Numbered from the stretch's first letter, positions 1-6,658 are shown. The stretch: DNA of 10,950 nucleotides from Selenomonadaceae bacterium (GCA_017529085.1 JAFXOC010000282.1:1-10950); one strand, 5' to 3'. Numbers and translations are program-made. The notes: generated by a model from the sequence alone, not told the origin.

Positions 1-1
1 T

Positions 2-118
2 GGCAGGAATGAGGGCATTAGTAGCATGATTAAAAATATGCTATCCATTAATATTCCACTAGAACAGATTATCCAAGCTTCAGGCTGGAGCAAGGACCAA
101 ATCCTTTCATTACGATAA
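2..118 (+). CDS. C-terminal fragment, Rpn/PD-(D/E)XK nuclease-like tail
   Basis: An open frame enters from the left edge and ends at TAA (116-118), giving 38 residues: GRNEGISSMIKNMLS, then INIPLEQIIQASGWSKDQIL, then SLR. The pattern of a Gly/Glu-containing segment, a short helix, 'PLEQIIQASGWSKDQI' and a very short tail is common at the C-terminus of Rpn-family recombination-promoting nucleases/putative transposases, which often end in 'IEQIIEATGLSKEEIEKL'-like sequence. The catalytic domain lies outside the window, so the family call rests only on the tail. A GC-rich hairpin follows directly. The gene is transcribed towards the glycan operon and is probably unrelated to it. Confidence 0.55.
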   Translation, partial: GRNEGISSMIKNMLSINIPLEQIIQASGWSKDQILSLR

Positions 119-128
119 CCCTTCACCG

Positions 129-150
129 AAGCCGCCTTACGGCGGCTTTC
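129..150 (+). terminator. Hairpin after the Rpn-like gene, probable terminator
   Basis: AAGCCGCC (129-136), loop TTAC, GGCGGCTT (141-148) form a perfect 8-bp GC-rich stem 10 bases after the stop codon of the plus-strand gene. The following T run is short (CTTTCC), so it is a weak intrinsic terminator or a 3'-end stabilising hairpin. Confidence 0.6.
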
Positions 151-200
151 CAGAGTGTAGACTTATTATTGTCATTCATTTCTCATACTCTCCCCCCTAC

Positions 201-217
201 CCCCCTCTAAGAGGGGG
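201..217. repeat. GC-rich hairpin in the convergent intergenic region
   Basis: CCCCCTC (201-207), loop TAA (208-210) and GAGGGGG (211-217) form a perfect 7-bp stem inside a C-rich/G-rich stretch. It lies between the two convergent transcription units and encodes nothing visible. It resembles the small dispersed palindromic repeats (REP-like) found between genes, but only one copy is visible here. Confidence 0.45.
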
Positions 218-268
218 CTTTGTTAGAGGCAATTTGAAATTTTGACTCTAAAACAGTAATTTGAGCGC

Positions 269-313
269 CTCTCCTCTACGAGGGAGGGGAACCGCTAAGC
301 GGTGGAAGGAGAG
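269..313. repeat. Structured intergenic element with nested hairpins, REP-like candidate
   Basis: An outer stem pairs CTCTCCT (269-275) with AGGAGAG (307-313). Inside it ACCGC (291-295) pairs with GCGGT (299-303) around a TAA loop, and a CTC/GAG-rich arm (271-286) can pair around TAC, giving a possible three-way junction. With the hairpin at 201-217 and the terminator-like stem at 355-369, this accounts for most of the 254-base non-coding stretch 119-372. No promoter, tRNA or convincing small gene is visible there. The AAGGAGAG next to the ATG at 316 is part of the outer stem and should not be read as a gene start. Confidence 0.4.
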
Positions 314-354
314 CCATGAAGAGCACGATATTTATTGATTTGTCTACAGCCTGT

Positions 355-374
355 ACCGCCTATGGCGGTTTTTT
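355..374 (+). terminator. Intrinsic terminator facing the operon's 3' end
   Basis: ACCGCC (355-360), loop TAT, GGCGGT (364-369) form a 6-bp GC stem followed on the plus strand by a run of six T (369-374). On that strand it is a textbook intrinsic terminator and would stop rightward transcription before it runs antisense into the last operon gene. The T run overlaps the TAA stop of that gene (375-373). On the minus strand the hairpin directly follows the stop but has no T run, so it may only stabilise the operon mRNA end. Confidence 0.6.
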
Positions 375-1125
375 ATTTGCGTCCGTCGGTTATATCTATA
401 GTTCTGCCACCATCTACTGTTATCTGTTGCCCTGTCATCCACGCAGAAGCCGGAGACAAAAGAAATTCAACTACCGGTGCAATATCTTTTGGCGAACCTT
501 GCCCTAAAGGCACATTTTTTTTAGCATCTTCAAGAATAGACTCGCTATTGTATATGCCTGTCGTCATACGCGTAACCATACCACCGGGCAAAATAGAATT
601 TAATCTCACTTTAGGCGCAAGTTCAACCGCCAGGTTTCGCATCAAACCGTCAAGCGCAGCCTTTGACGAACCGTAGGCGCTAAACGCCGCCGCTCCGCGA
701 TTACTTATGTTACTTGAAATAAATACAACATTTTTTAAAGTTTGCTTATTTATCTTTCTGGAGTTTAACATCTTGACCAATAATGCGGGAGAATAAACGT
801 GCAACGAATATATACGCTGAAAATCTTCAAGGCTAAGCCCTCGTAACGGAAGCATCCGCAACATTCCCGCAGAATAAACCAATGACTCAATTTGTATATT
901 TTTCTCACGCAACCATGAAGAAAAATCTTCCTCTAGCTTGTCAGAACGAACAAGATCAAACTTCCATATAAGAACGTCACTGTTTTTTTCACACAAATCC
1001 TTAGTTTCTTGAAGTCTTGTCTCATCCCTGCCGTTCAATATAAGATTATTGTTCTTTGAAAGATGTATAGCCGTTTCTCGACCCACTCCCGACGATGCGC
1101 CCGTTATCAATATGTAATTTTTCAT
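373..1125 (-). CDS. SDR-family oxidoreductase (FabG-like), SDR C
   Basis: A 250-residue classical short-chain dehydrogenase/reductase of normal family length. The Rossmann glycine motif TGASSGVG is at residues 8-15. The catalytic set is Ser138 (VFISS), Tyr151 and Lys155 (AYGSSK). The C-terminus has the usual 'W-M-T-G-Q-Q-I-T-V-D-G-G' ending. Such enzymes use NAD(P)H to reduce a ketone, typically 3-ketoacyl-ACP (FabG) or a sugar/alcohol. It is the last gene of the operon, 41 bases after methyltransferase B, with a modest GGGG ribosome-binding site 7 bases before its ATG. Nearby ACP and KAS III genes make an acyl-ACP substrate plausible, but a sugar substrate cannot be excluded. It resembles SDR B around residues 90-120 (LRGLS..DFQ against LRGLT..AYE), so the two may have arisen by duplication. 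Confidence 0.88.
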   Translation of the reverse strand: MKNYILITGASSGVGRETAIHLSKNNNLILNGRDETRLQETKDLCEKNSDVLIWKFDLVRSDKLEEDFSSWLREKNIQIESLVYSAGMLRMLPLRGLSLEDFQRIYSLHVYSPALLVKMLNSRKINKQTLKNVVFISSNISNRGAAAFSAYGSSKAALDGLMRNLAVELAPKVRLNSILPGGMVTRMTTGIYNSESILEDAKKNVPLGQGSPKDIAPVVEFLLSPASAWMTGQQITVDGGRTIDITDGRK

Positions 1126-1166
1126 GCCAATACCCCATTAACAATAATCATAATTAATCTTTACCG

Positions 1167-2304
1167 CTATATATACGCATATAACACCGTTTCCGGGAAT
1201 TTCAAAGAGTGATGACGGATTTTAAATTTATAATCCGGAACTAGCGACTTTACATAAAGCGGTATTTCATAATAATCCGTCAAGTTATGATACAGCGTTA
1301 TAGCCAATTTGGGCTTATCTCGTTGTATAATATTCTTAGCGCCATGCAACATATCCATTTCAGCGCCTTCAATATCCGCTTTAATAAAGCTTATATGCGA
1401 TTCATCCTTTAAATACGTATCTAAATCAACTACCTGTACAGTACCTTCTTCGGAAGATTTCACTAATCGCCTTGCTCCCACCATTTCAGGATACCATTTG
1501 CCTTCGGCTTCGTTTAATTTTGCGTATTCTTTCCCCACTCCGTAAGGGACGCACTCAATCTGTCTTTCATCTAAAGCAGCTTCCATGCAGATTCGTTTAA
1601 CTCGATGCGTCATAGCTTCATACTGTTTCCTTCCGGGTTCAAAAGCGTATGCCTTTTTAAAATAATTTCCCCTGCTACGGACATAATCTTCAATCGTATC
1701 TCCACAATACGCGCCACAATCAATAAAAACCTCCTCCGCGTCATACACATACATTTCAGGTAAGGAAAAATATTGAAGCGGATCATAATAAGACCATATC
1801 GCAGATTCCGGCAAAAATTTAAAATGTACCGCCAAAGAAACCGAAAATACTTCTTTGGAGTAATCATCCTCCAAATAATCAAAAACTATCTTTAAATTGG
1901 GACGGAACACAAGAAAAAACCATTCTACCCTAGAAAATAATTGAAAACGTATTTTATACTGTTTCAATAAATTTTCGTATTTTTTTAAATAAGAATCCTT
2001 TTCCAGAATAACTACAACGGTTTTTCCCTCAAGTTCCCGCAAATAGGATTCAATTTCCGAATCGTCCAACTTATCAACATAACATCTATCTTGGATCAAA
2101 AATCCTTTTTCACGAAAGAAATTATACCCCCCCCCCGCATTTAGTTTCTTCCATTATAACAAGCGGTATATAAGATGTTACGCAAAACGGCTTACTGTCA
2201 ATATTAAAACCTTTACCGTCAAACGTACATGCAAATGCTCGTTCATCCCAAAAGATGTTTTTATCCAACATAAAACCCCACTCATCCCCGACATGATTTT
2301 TCAT
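1167..2304 (-). CDS. FkbM-type methyltransferase B, phase-variable, frameshifted (OFF) at a G10 tract
   Basis: The reading frame opens at ATG 2304 and runs 60 residues to a G10 tract (2127-2136), after which GTA TAA ends it. The rest (from about 2126 to 1167) lies in another frame. Removing one G, or adding two, joins the parts into 378 residues, close to the 382 of its intact paralogue at 4506-3358. The joined protein reads ...ETKCGGGYNFFREKGFLIQD... The C-terminal half is an FkbM-family (Methyltransf_21) SAM-dependent O-methyltransferase, with VFIDCGAYCGDT as the SAM-binding loop, then FEPGRKQY and FIKADIEGAEMDML. The N-terminal ~190 residues are shared only with the paralogue here. No strong Shine-Dalgarno site precedes ATG 2304; the start is supported by N-terminal alignment with the paralogue. 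The product probably methylates a hydroxyl on the operon's sugar or acyl group. In this sequence only a 60-residue fragment would be made. Confidence 0.85.
2127..2136 (-). repeat. G10 homopolymer tract, phase-variation switch in methyltransferase B
   Basis: Ten consecutive C on the plus strand are G10 in the coding strand, following TGC and followed by TATAA. At ten G the frame reads GGG GGG GGG GTA TAA and stops. At nine it reads GGG GGG GGG TAT AAT and stays open to the end of the methyltransferase. The tract encodes the Gly-Gly-Gly at residues 57-59. Confidence 0.85.
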
Positions 2305-2325
2305 AACAAAACTAAAAATATCGTT

Positions 2326-3084
2326 TTATTGAGCCGTAAATCCACCATCTACGCTCAACACAGTCCCCGTAATCCACTTTGCCGCATCGGACAACAAAAA
2401 TGCTATGGCGCAAGCAATATCCGTAGGCTCACCCCACCCCAAAGGATGCATTGCGCCGACACGTTCTGCGTAGGCATCATCAAGGAATTTAATAACACCT
2501 TCTCCCAAAGGTGTTTTGACGAAACCCGGAGCAACACAATTAACCCTAATTCCCTTTGGCGCAAGTTCCATTGCCAAAGCTTTTGTCATACCGATATTAG
2601 CTGCCTTGGTAACCGCATAAGCCACATTAGAAGCCGATCCAACCAAACCGTAGACAGATGAAATGAATACAATAGAACACCTTTTAGAACTATCGTACAT
2701 CCCTTTGCGAGAAAACACCTTTGCCAGCAATAAACCCGCCTGAGTGTTAATTTTTTGCACTTTTTCATACGCTTCAACAGTTAGCCCACGCAATGGCGAA
2801 AACGAAGGTATTCCCGCGCAATGAACCATTCCGTGAAAATATCCTAATTTCTCTTTACACAAACTAAAAACTTCCTGAAATCTGTCAAAATCGGTAAGAT
2901 CTAAAGCACAACAAATCCCGGATTTATCAATAAGTCGATTGGTTTCCTCCAACCCTTTCTCATTTATGTCCAACAATATACAATTTGCCCCAAGACTATA
3001 AAGAAGTTTTGCAGTTTCGCGACCAATACCCGAAGCGGCACCTGTAACTATAACGTTTTTCTCATTCAACTGAAACGGATTCAT
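2326..3084 (-). CDS. SDR-family oxidoreductase (FabG-like), SDR B
   Basis: A 252-residue classical short-chain dehydrogenase/reductase. The cofactor motif TGAASGIG is at residues 14-21, followed by LLDI at the end of strand 2, which suits NAD(H) or NADP(H). The active site shows Ser142/143 (FISS), Tyr156 and Lys160 (YAVTK). The end is 'WITGTVLSVDGGFTAQ', typical of FabG and related reductases. The ATG at 3084 lies 4 bases after the ACP B stop, with GGAG from the ACP reading frame as ribosome-binding site, so the two are probably translationally coupled. That coupling supports reduction of an ACP-bound 3-keto group, as FabG does. An alternative is oxidation or reduction of a deoxysugar intermediate. 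It lies just upstream of methyltransferase B (gap 21 bases). Confidence 0.9.
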   Translation of the reverse strand: MNPFQLNEKNVIVTGAASGIGRETAKLLYSLGANCILLDINEKGLEETNRLIDKSGICCALDLTDFDRFQEVFSLCKEKLGYFHGMVHCAGIPSFSPLRGLTVEAYEKVQKINTQAGLLLAKVFSRKGMYDSSKRCSIVFISSVYGLVGSASNVAYAVTKAANIGMTKALAMELAPKGIRVNCVAPGFVKTPLGEGVIKFLDDAYAERVGAMHPLGWGEPTDIACAIAFLLSDAAKWITGTVLSVDGGFTAQ

Positions 3085-3088
3085 ACGC

Positions 3089-3307
3089 TTACTCCATTAA
3101 ATTCAAAGCATCCGACACCGTAACCAAATTTTTTATATCCTTAGGCAAAACGTTCTTTTGAAATTTACTCGTTAATACCGACATAAAAGCGAGCACCGAA
3201 AGAGAATCCCATTCCTCATAAGAAGATAATGTATCACTTTCAGATAATGTTCCTTCCTCTAAATCCATGACTTCTTCCATTAATTTAATTTTCTCTTGCT
3301 TTTCCAT
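3089..3307 (-). CDS. Acyl carrier protein (ACP B)
   Basis: A 72-residue acidic protein of ACP size and pattern. The phosphopantetheine attachment motif is WDSLS, with Ser35 the likely modified residue, followed by the hydrophobic recognition helix 'VLAFMSVLTSKF'. It should carry an acyl chain as a thioester on 4'-phosphopantetheine for the neighbouring SDR and KAS III enzymes. Its sequence departs from the housekeeping AcpP pattern (DSLDTVEL), so it is a specialised ACP. A strong AGGAGG site (3315-3320) precedes the ATG by 7 bases. It begins 50 bases after methyltransferase A and runs nearly into SDR B. A D-alanyl or aminoacyl carrier role is possible, but the adjacent KAS III favours an acyl group. 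Confidence 0.88.
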   Translation of the reverse strand: MEKQEKIKLMEEVMDLEEGTLSESDTLSSYEEWDSLSVLAFMSVLTSKFQKNVLPKDIKNLVTVSDALNLME

Positions 3308-3357
3308 ATATATTCCTCCTGTCGAACGATAAAGATAAACTTACAAATAAAAGTCTA

Positions 3358-4506
3358 TCAACAATAACAATAAAGCACAGTTTCGGTAAAATCCGAGGAA
3401 TGGTGACGCACTTTCATTTTGTATTCCGGCACCAAACTTTTTATATATAAAGGTATCTCAAAGTAGTCCGTTAATTTATGATAAAGGCAAATAGCTAAAC
3501 ATGGTTTTTGCTCGGAAATAATTTTTTCTGCGCCTTTGAGCATATCCATCTCAAAACCTTCAACATCAGCCTTTATGAATCGTACATTCTCACTTCCACA
3601 AACATCATCTAAAGCGACAATATCCACGGTATCAACTTTCTCAGATAGACTTTCATCTAATTCCGTTAAACTTGTACCGATAATATGATTGCTAAGCACA
3701 CCAGAGTGCATTGAAGCTTTTGCCGTATGGCTACCCACTCCCACATTGAGACAAACGATTTGTTCGTCACCTAATGCCCATTCAGATAACAATCGCTGTT
3801 TTCTGCTGAGTAAAGCCCGATACTGGCGCGGAGCGGGTTCAAAAGCATATATTTTACTAAAAATACCTTGACGACTTTGTATAAACGATTCTACCGTATC
3901 GCCAACAAACGCGCCGCAATCCACATACACGCCATTAACATCCAATTGATTCATTTCCGGAATGGGAAAATATTGATTCTTATCAAAAAATTTGTATAAA
4001 GCCTCATTAGGTTTTACCTTAAATCTTACATTCAAAACCTCGGTAAAAATATTTCGTGACAAATCATCTTCTAACAGTTGACTTGCTTTAATAAGGTTCG
4101 GACGAATATACTCGTAAAATGTTTTCATTACGGAAACCGTTTGACACCTAATACCGGAATCCTTGAAAATGCTTTTATATTTCTTCAACAAAGAAACATT
4201 TTCGAAAAGCAAAATCACATCTTGTTTTCCCGAATATTTGTTCACACAATCTTTTACCGATTCTAAATCGTCCCGAATAATGTATACTTCATAATTTGTC
4301 AATCCAGAAGTTACAAGCATTTGTTCAGTATATTCTGTCCCCCCCCCGGATTTTCTGATTATTACAATCGTATTCATAGATGTAATAGGATTAACCTCTG
4401 CATCCAAATCTAAATCGTATCCGTCAAAAATCATGCCATAAACACCATCTGACCAAATACTGCGCTCCAATATAAACACATCCCTTTTTTTATAATTACG
4501 GAACAT
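3358..4506 (-). CDS. FkbM-type methyltransferase A, G9 tract, in frame (ON)
   Basis: A 382-residue protein. Residues 1-190 are a region I do not recognise; residues 190-382 are an FkbM-family SAM-dependent methyltransferase. The SAM-binding loop VDCGAFVGD is at 195-203, FEPAPRQY at 222-229, and KADVEGFEMDML at 312-323. The enzyme probably O-methylates a hydroxyl on the glycan or its acyl substituent. It aligns end to end with methyltransferase B, most closely at the C-terminus (TDYFEIPLYIKSLVP against TDYYEIPLYVKSLVP). A G9 tract (4339-4347) encodes Gly54-Gly56; nine G keep the frame open. The gene overlaps the KAS III stop by 11 bases, and its ribosome-binding site is weak (GATGAAG), so it is probably translationally coupled. 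Confidence 0.88.
   Translation of the reverse strand: MFRNYKKRDVFILERSIWSDGVYGMIFDGYDLDLDAEVNPITSMNTIVIIRKSGGGTEYTEQMLVTSGLTNYEVYIIRDDLESVKDCVNKYSGKQDVILLFENVSLLKKYKSIFKDSGIRCQTVSVMKTFYEYIRPNLIKASQLLEDDLSRNIFTEVLNVRFKVKPNEALYKFFDKNQYFPIPEMNQLDVNGVYVDCGAFVGDTVESFIQSRQGIFSKIYAFEPAPRQYRALLSRKQRLLSEWALGDEQIVCLNVGVGSHTAKASMHSGVLSNHIIGTSLTELDESLSEKVDTVDIVALDDVCGSENVRFIKADVEGFEMDMLKGAEKIISEQKPCLAICLYHKLTDYFEIPLYIKSLVPEYKMKVRHHSSDFTETVLYCYC
4339..4347 (-). repeat. G9 homopolymer tract in methyltransferase A, in frame
   Basis: Nine C on the plus strand give G9 in the gene: TCC GGG GGG GGG ACA. Gain or loss of one base leads quickly to stops (GAC AGA ATA TAC TGA at G10; a TAA about ten codons on at G8 or G11). 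The tract occupies the position equivalent to the G10 tract of methyltransferase B. Confidence 0.8.
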
Positions 4507-5554
4507 ACTTCATCGTGTTCATACAAACCGTAGAATCAAGATTTAACACAACAGAAGCCACCGCCATCCCCATGCCAAAGCCTGAAATCAATACGTTTTT
4601 GCTTTTATATGACTTCCAACCGTCACCCGCTTCTGTCAATAACAACGGTATAGAAGCAGACGAAGCGTTGCCTATATTTTGAGAATTAAAAATCACCTTA
4701 TCTTTTGACATTCCTAAATTTTCCTGTAATGCCTTAATCAACTGGTGATTTGGCTGATGAAACAAACATACATCAATATCTTCTTTTTTTATCTTCAAAA
4801 AAGAAATTAAAGTTTCTATATTTTTAGGTACTTCATCCAATGTAAAATTGAGAACTTCCAATCCGTCCATCATCGAAAAATTATCGGGATTGTTTTGATC
4901 CAATACGCCGTCAACGGTTGTACGTGGACTTTTCATTCCTCCATTCGGTACATATAACGAATGGAATTTGTCACCATAACTGTCTATATTAAAAAAAATA
5001 TTTCCATTACCTTCCGAATCTCGGTCTAACAAAACGCAAGCAGCGCCATCGGCAGATATTGCTCTGGCGGCAAAAACCGTAGAATTAACGAAATAATGAC
5101 TTGAAACATCCCCACAACAAAGCAATACTTTCTTATTTTCAGCCAAACTTGAAAGTATAATACCGCCAAGATATAAACCATACACAAAACCGGGGCAACC
5201 CAAATTTACATCAAACGCAACAATATCATGAGACAACCCTAATTTCTTCTGTAAAACAAATGCTGTTGAAGGCGCGATATAATCAGGTGTTTGTGAAACA
5301 AAAATTAATGCTCCTATACTGTTTTTATCTATATCATAATTGTCCAGCATTGCTCTGACTGCTTGAAAACACATATCAGCCGTAGTTATTCCGGGTTTTA
5401 CAATGCTTAATTTTTTAAATCCTGTTTCCCTGATTGTTCTGGCAATCTTCTTTTCACTGGCATAACCGCGACAATATTCTTCGACAGAAACGCTTTGATT
5501 AGACACAACTCCGGCAACTATGCTTATCTTAAAAGGATATGATTTTAACAGCAT
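4496..5554 (-). CDS. 3-oxoacyl-ACP synthase III-like (KAS III/FabH family) protein
   Basis: A 352-residue thiolase-fold condensing enzyme of FabH length. The Cys-His-Asn triad is visible as Cys120 (NLGCPG), His266 (LFHQPN) and Asn296 (NIGNASSASIP). The glycine-rich C-terminal loop is 'LISGFGMGMAVASV'. FabH enzymes condense an acyl-CoA with malonyl-ACP; some relatives instead transfer acyl groups to oxygen or nitrogen. The start at 5554 was chosen over the upstream in-frame start at 5623 because AGAAGGAG (5567-5560) lies 5 bases before this ATG, and the longer form would overlap SDR A. Two ACP genes and three SDR genes nearby suggest a dedicated short hydroxy- or ketoacyl pathway feeding sugar acylation. 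C. jejuni has fabH-like and acp-like genes in its flagellin glycosylation island, a comparable arrangement. Confidence 0.9.
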   Translation of the reverse strand: MLLKSYPFKISIVAGVVSNQSVSVEEYCRGYASEKKIARTIRETGFKKLSIVKPGITTADMCFQAVRAMLDNYDIDKNSIGALIFVSQTPDYIAPSTAFVLQKKLGLSHDIVAFDVNLGCPGFVYGLYLGGIILSSLAENKKVLLCCGDVSSHYFVNSTVFAARAISADGAACVLLDRDSEGNGNIFFNIDSYGDKFHSLYVPNGGMKSPRTTVDGVLDQNNPDNFSMMDGLEVLNFTLDEVPKNIETLISFLKIKKEDIDVCLFHQPNHQLIKALQENLGMSKDKVIFNSQNIGNASSASIPLLLTEAGDGWKSYKSKNVLISGFGMGMAVASVVLNLDSTVCMNTMKYVP

Positions 5555-5559
5555 AATAA

Positions 5560-5567
5560 CTCCTTCT
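5560..5567 (-). promoter_or_regulatory. Ribosome-binding site setting the KAS III start
   Basis: AGAAGGAG on the minus strand ends 5 bases before the ATG at 5554 and overlaps the TAG stop of SDR A. It supports the shorter start and suggests coupled translation of the two genes. Confidence 0.8.
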
Positions 5568-6336
5568 AAAAACGACCTACCAAAAATCCACCGTCTATTA
5601 CCACATCGCTCCCGGTAATCCAACTAGCCGCATCGCTCATCAAAAATAACGCCATACCGCTAATGTTTTTAGGTACCCCAAGACCTAATGGATATGCTGA
5701 TTCAAGATCGGAAGAAACTATTCCGCCGGATTCTTGTTCTGCAAGTTCTGTCATATTAGTTTTAACCCATCCCGGACTAATACTGTTTATTCTCTGCTTA
5801 TTTGCCGCAATTTCGCTCGCTATGGATTTTACAGCGTTGCTTACCGCTGCTTTTGCCGCGGCGTAAGCAATTCCACCTTTTTGACCGATATAAGAAGCGG
5901 CTGAAGAAAAAACCACAAAGGAACTTCCAACGCAAGAATATTTCTTACGAGTGATAAATTTCAAGAAAAACAACATTCCCCAAAAACTGGTTTCTACTAC
6001 ATCTCTGGCATCTTCTTCATCTAACATCTTTAAAGAAGCTATTTTACTTATGCCGGCAGTATAAATTCCTCCGTTTATTTTCCCATATTTTGTTACAAAT
6101 GGATCTAAAACACCACGCCAATCGTTATCGCGGGCGCATAAAACATTAATGACCGCAGTAGTAATTTTATCGGGATAAAGAAGTCGAACATCGTCCAAAC
6201 GTTCGTTATTTCGAGCTATCGCCAAAACATTTGCACCGGACTCCGCAAGATCCAATGTAATTTGTTTCCCTATACCTGATGATGCTCCAACAACCACATA
6301 ATTTCTATTTTGAAAACAAAAATTTATGTCCTGCAC
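5566..6336 (-). CDS. SDR-family oxidoreductase, SDR A
   Basis: A 256-residue short-chain dehydrogenase/reductase if started at GTG 6336. In that numbering the cofactor motif VGASSGIG is at residues 16-23, the second strand ends in 'LAIARNN', and the catalytic residues are Ser144/145 (VVFSS), Tyr158 and Lys162 (YAAAK). The end is 'WITGSDVVIDGG'. The GTG is preferred over ATG 6366 because AAGGGGTGA precedes it, whereas nothing like a ribosome-binding site precedes the ATG. The shorter N-terminus also matches the length seen in SDR B. The likely role is NAD(P)H-dependent reduction of a keto group on an ACP-bound acyl chain or a sugar. It follows ACP A closely and its stop overlaps the KAS III ribosome-binding site, so the three genes form a tight unit. 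Confidence 0.88.
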   Translation of the reverse strand: MQDINFCFQNRNYVVVGASSGIGKQITLDLAESGANVLAIARNNERLDDVRLLYPDKITTAVINVLCARDNDWRGVLDPFVTKYGKINGGIYTAGISKIASLKMLDEEDARDVVETSFWGMLFFLKFITRKKYSCVGSSFVVFSSAASYIGQKGGIAYAAAKAAVSNAVKSIASEIAANKQRINSISPGWVKTNMTELAEQESGGIVSSDLESAYPLGLGVPKNISGMALFLMSDAASWITGSDVVIDGGFLVGRF

Positions 6337-6340
6337 AGTC

Positions 6341-6349
6341 TCACCCCTT
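6341..6349 (-). promoter_or_regulatory. Ribosome-binding site favouring the GTG start of SDR A
   Basis: AAGGGGTGA on the minus strand lies just before GTG 6336; the AGGGG core is 7 bases away. ATG 6366 has only AT-rich sequence upstream, so this site decides the start in favour of GTG. Confidence 0.6.
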
Positions 6350-6369
6350 ATTCCCTTGAAAATCATTTT

Positions 6370-6588
6370 TTATTCATTAACAATTTCATATAAATCCCGC
6401 ACAGTTTTTGCTTCTCTAACTTTTTGCGGTTCTACGCGTCTGCCCAAATGTTTTGTACACATCGCTAAAAAGGAAACGTAACTTAACGAATCCCACTCTT
6501 CAATATTCTCTAACGAAGAATCCATGCTTATATCTTCTTCTGTGTCCATAAGATTAACCAATTGTTCTATAAAATCATGTTCATTCAT
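6370..6588 (-). CDS. Acyl carrier protein (ACP A)
   Basis: A 72-residue acidic protein with the ACP helix pattern. The phosphopantetheine site is in EEWDSLS (Ser34), followed by a hydrophobic helix (YVSFLAMCTKHL). It shares EEWDSLS, the length and the spacing with ACP B, so the two are paralogues and form a second carrier pair distinct from housekeeping AcpP. It probably holds the acyl group worked on by SDR A and the KAS III enzyme directly downstream. AAAGGAAG lies 8 bases before the ATG. A 70-base AT-rich gap separates it from the PseH-like gene; that gap contains a weak palindrome (6626-6640) but no clear promoter or terminator. Confidence 0.88.
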   Translation of the reverse strand: MNEHDFIEQLVNLMDTEEDISMDSSLENIEEWDSLSYVSFLAMCTKHLGRRVEPQKVREAKTVRDLYEIVNE

Positions 6589-6658
6589 AGTTCAGTCTTC
6601 CTTTCATACAACCTTAACGTAATAAAATTACATTGTAATTATTCGAACATTAAATGAC

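Noticed and set aside
316..507. Small plus-strand open frame with an AAGGAGAG sequence before its ATG
   Set aside because: The Shine-Dalgarno-like bases are one arm of the intergenic hairpin. The frame runs through a terminator and then antisense to SDR C, and the protein has no recognisable features.
513..520. T8 (A8 in the gene) run in SDR C, and similar 8-base A/T runs at 4990-4997 and 6835-6842
   Set aside because: The frames are intact, and such runs are expected in AT-rich coding DNA. They are shorter and less striking than the G9-G10 tracts.
1167..2099. The methyltransferase domain as an independent gene starting at TTG 2099
   Set aside because: No ribosome-binding site was found, and the upstream part in the other frame aligns with the N-terminus of the paralogue. 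A frameshift at the G tract explains both parts better.
2293..2661. 122-codon plus-strand open frame, and similar plus-strand frames at 335-676 and 8602-8910
   Set aside because: They lie antisense to well-supported genes, lack family motifs, and follow from the codon pattern of the real strand.
6626..6640. AATTAC-ATT-GTAATT palindrome between the PseH-like gene and ACP A
   Set aside because: An AT-only stem of 6 bp is too weak for a terminator, and no promoter or known operator pattern accompanies it.
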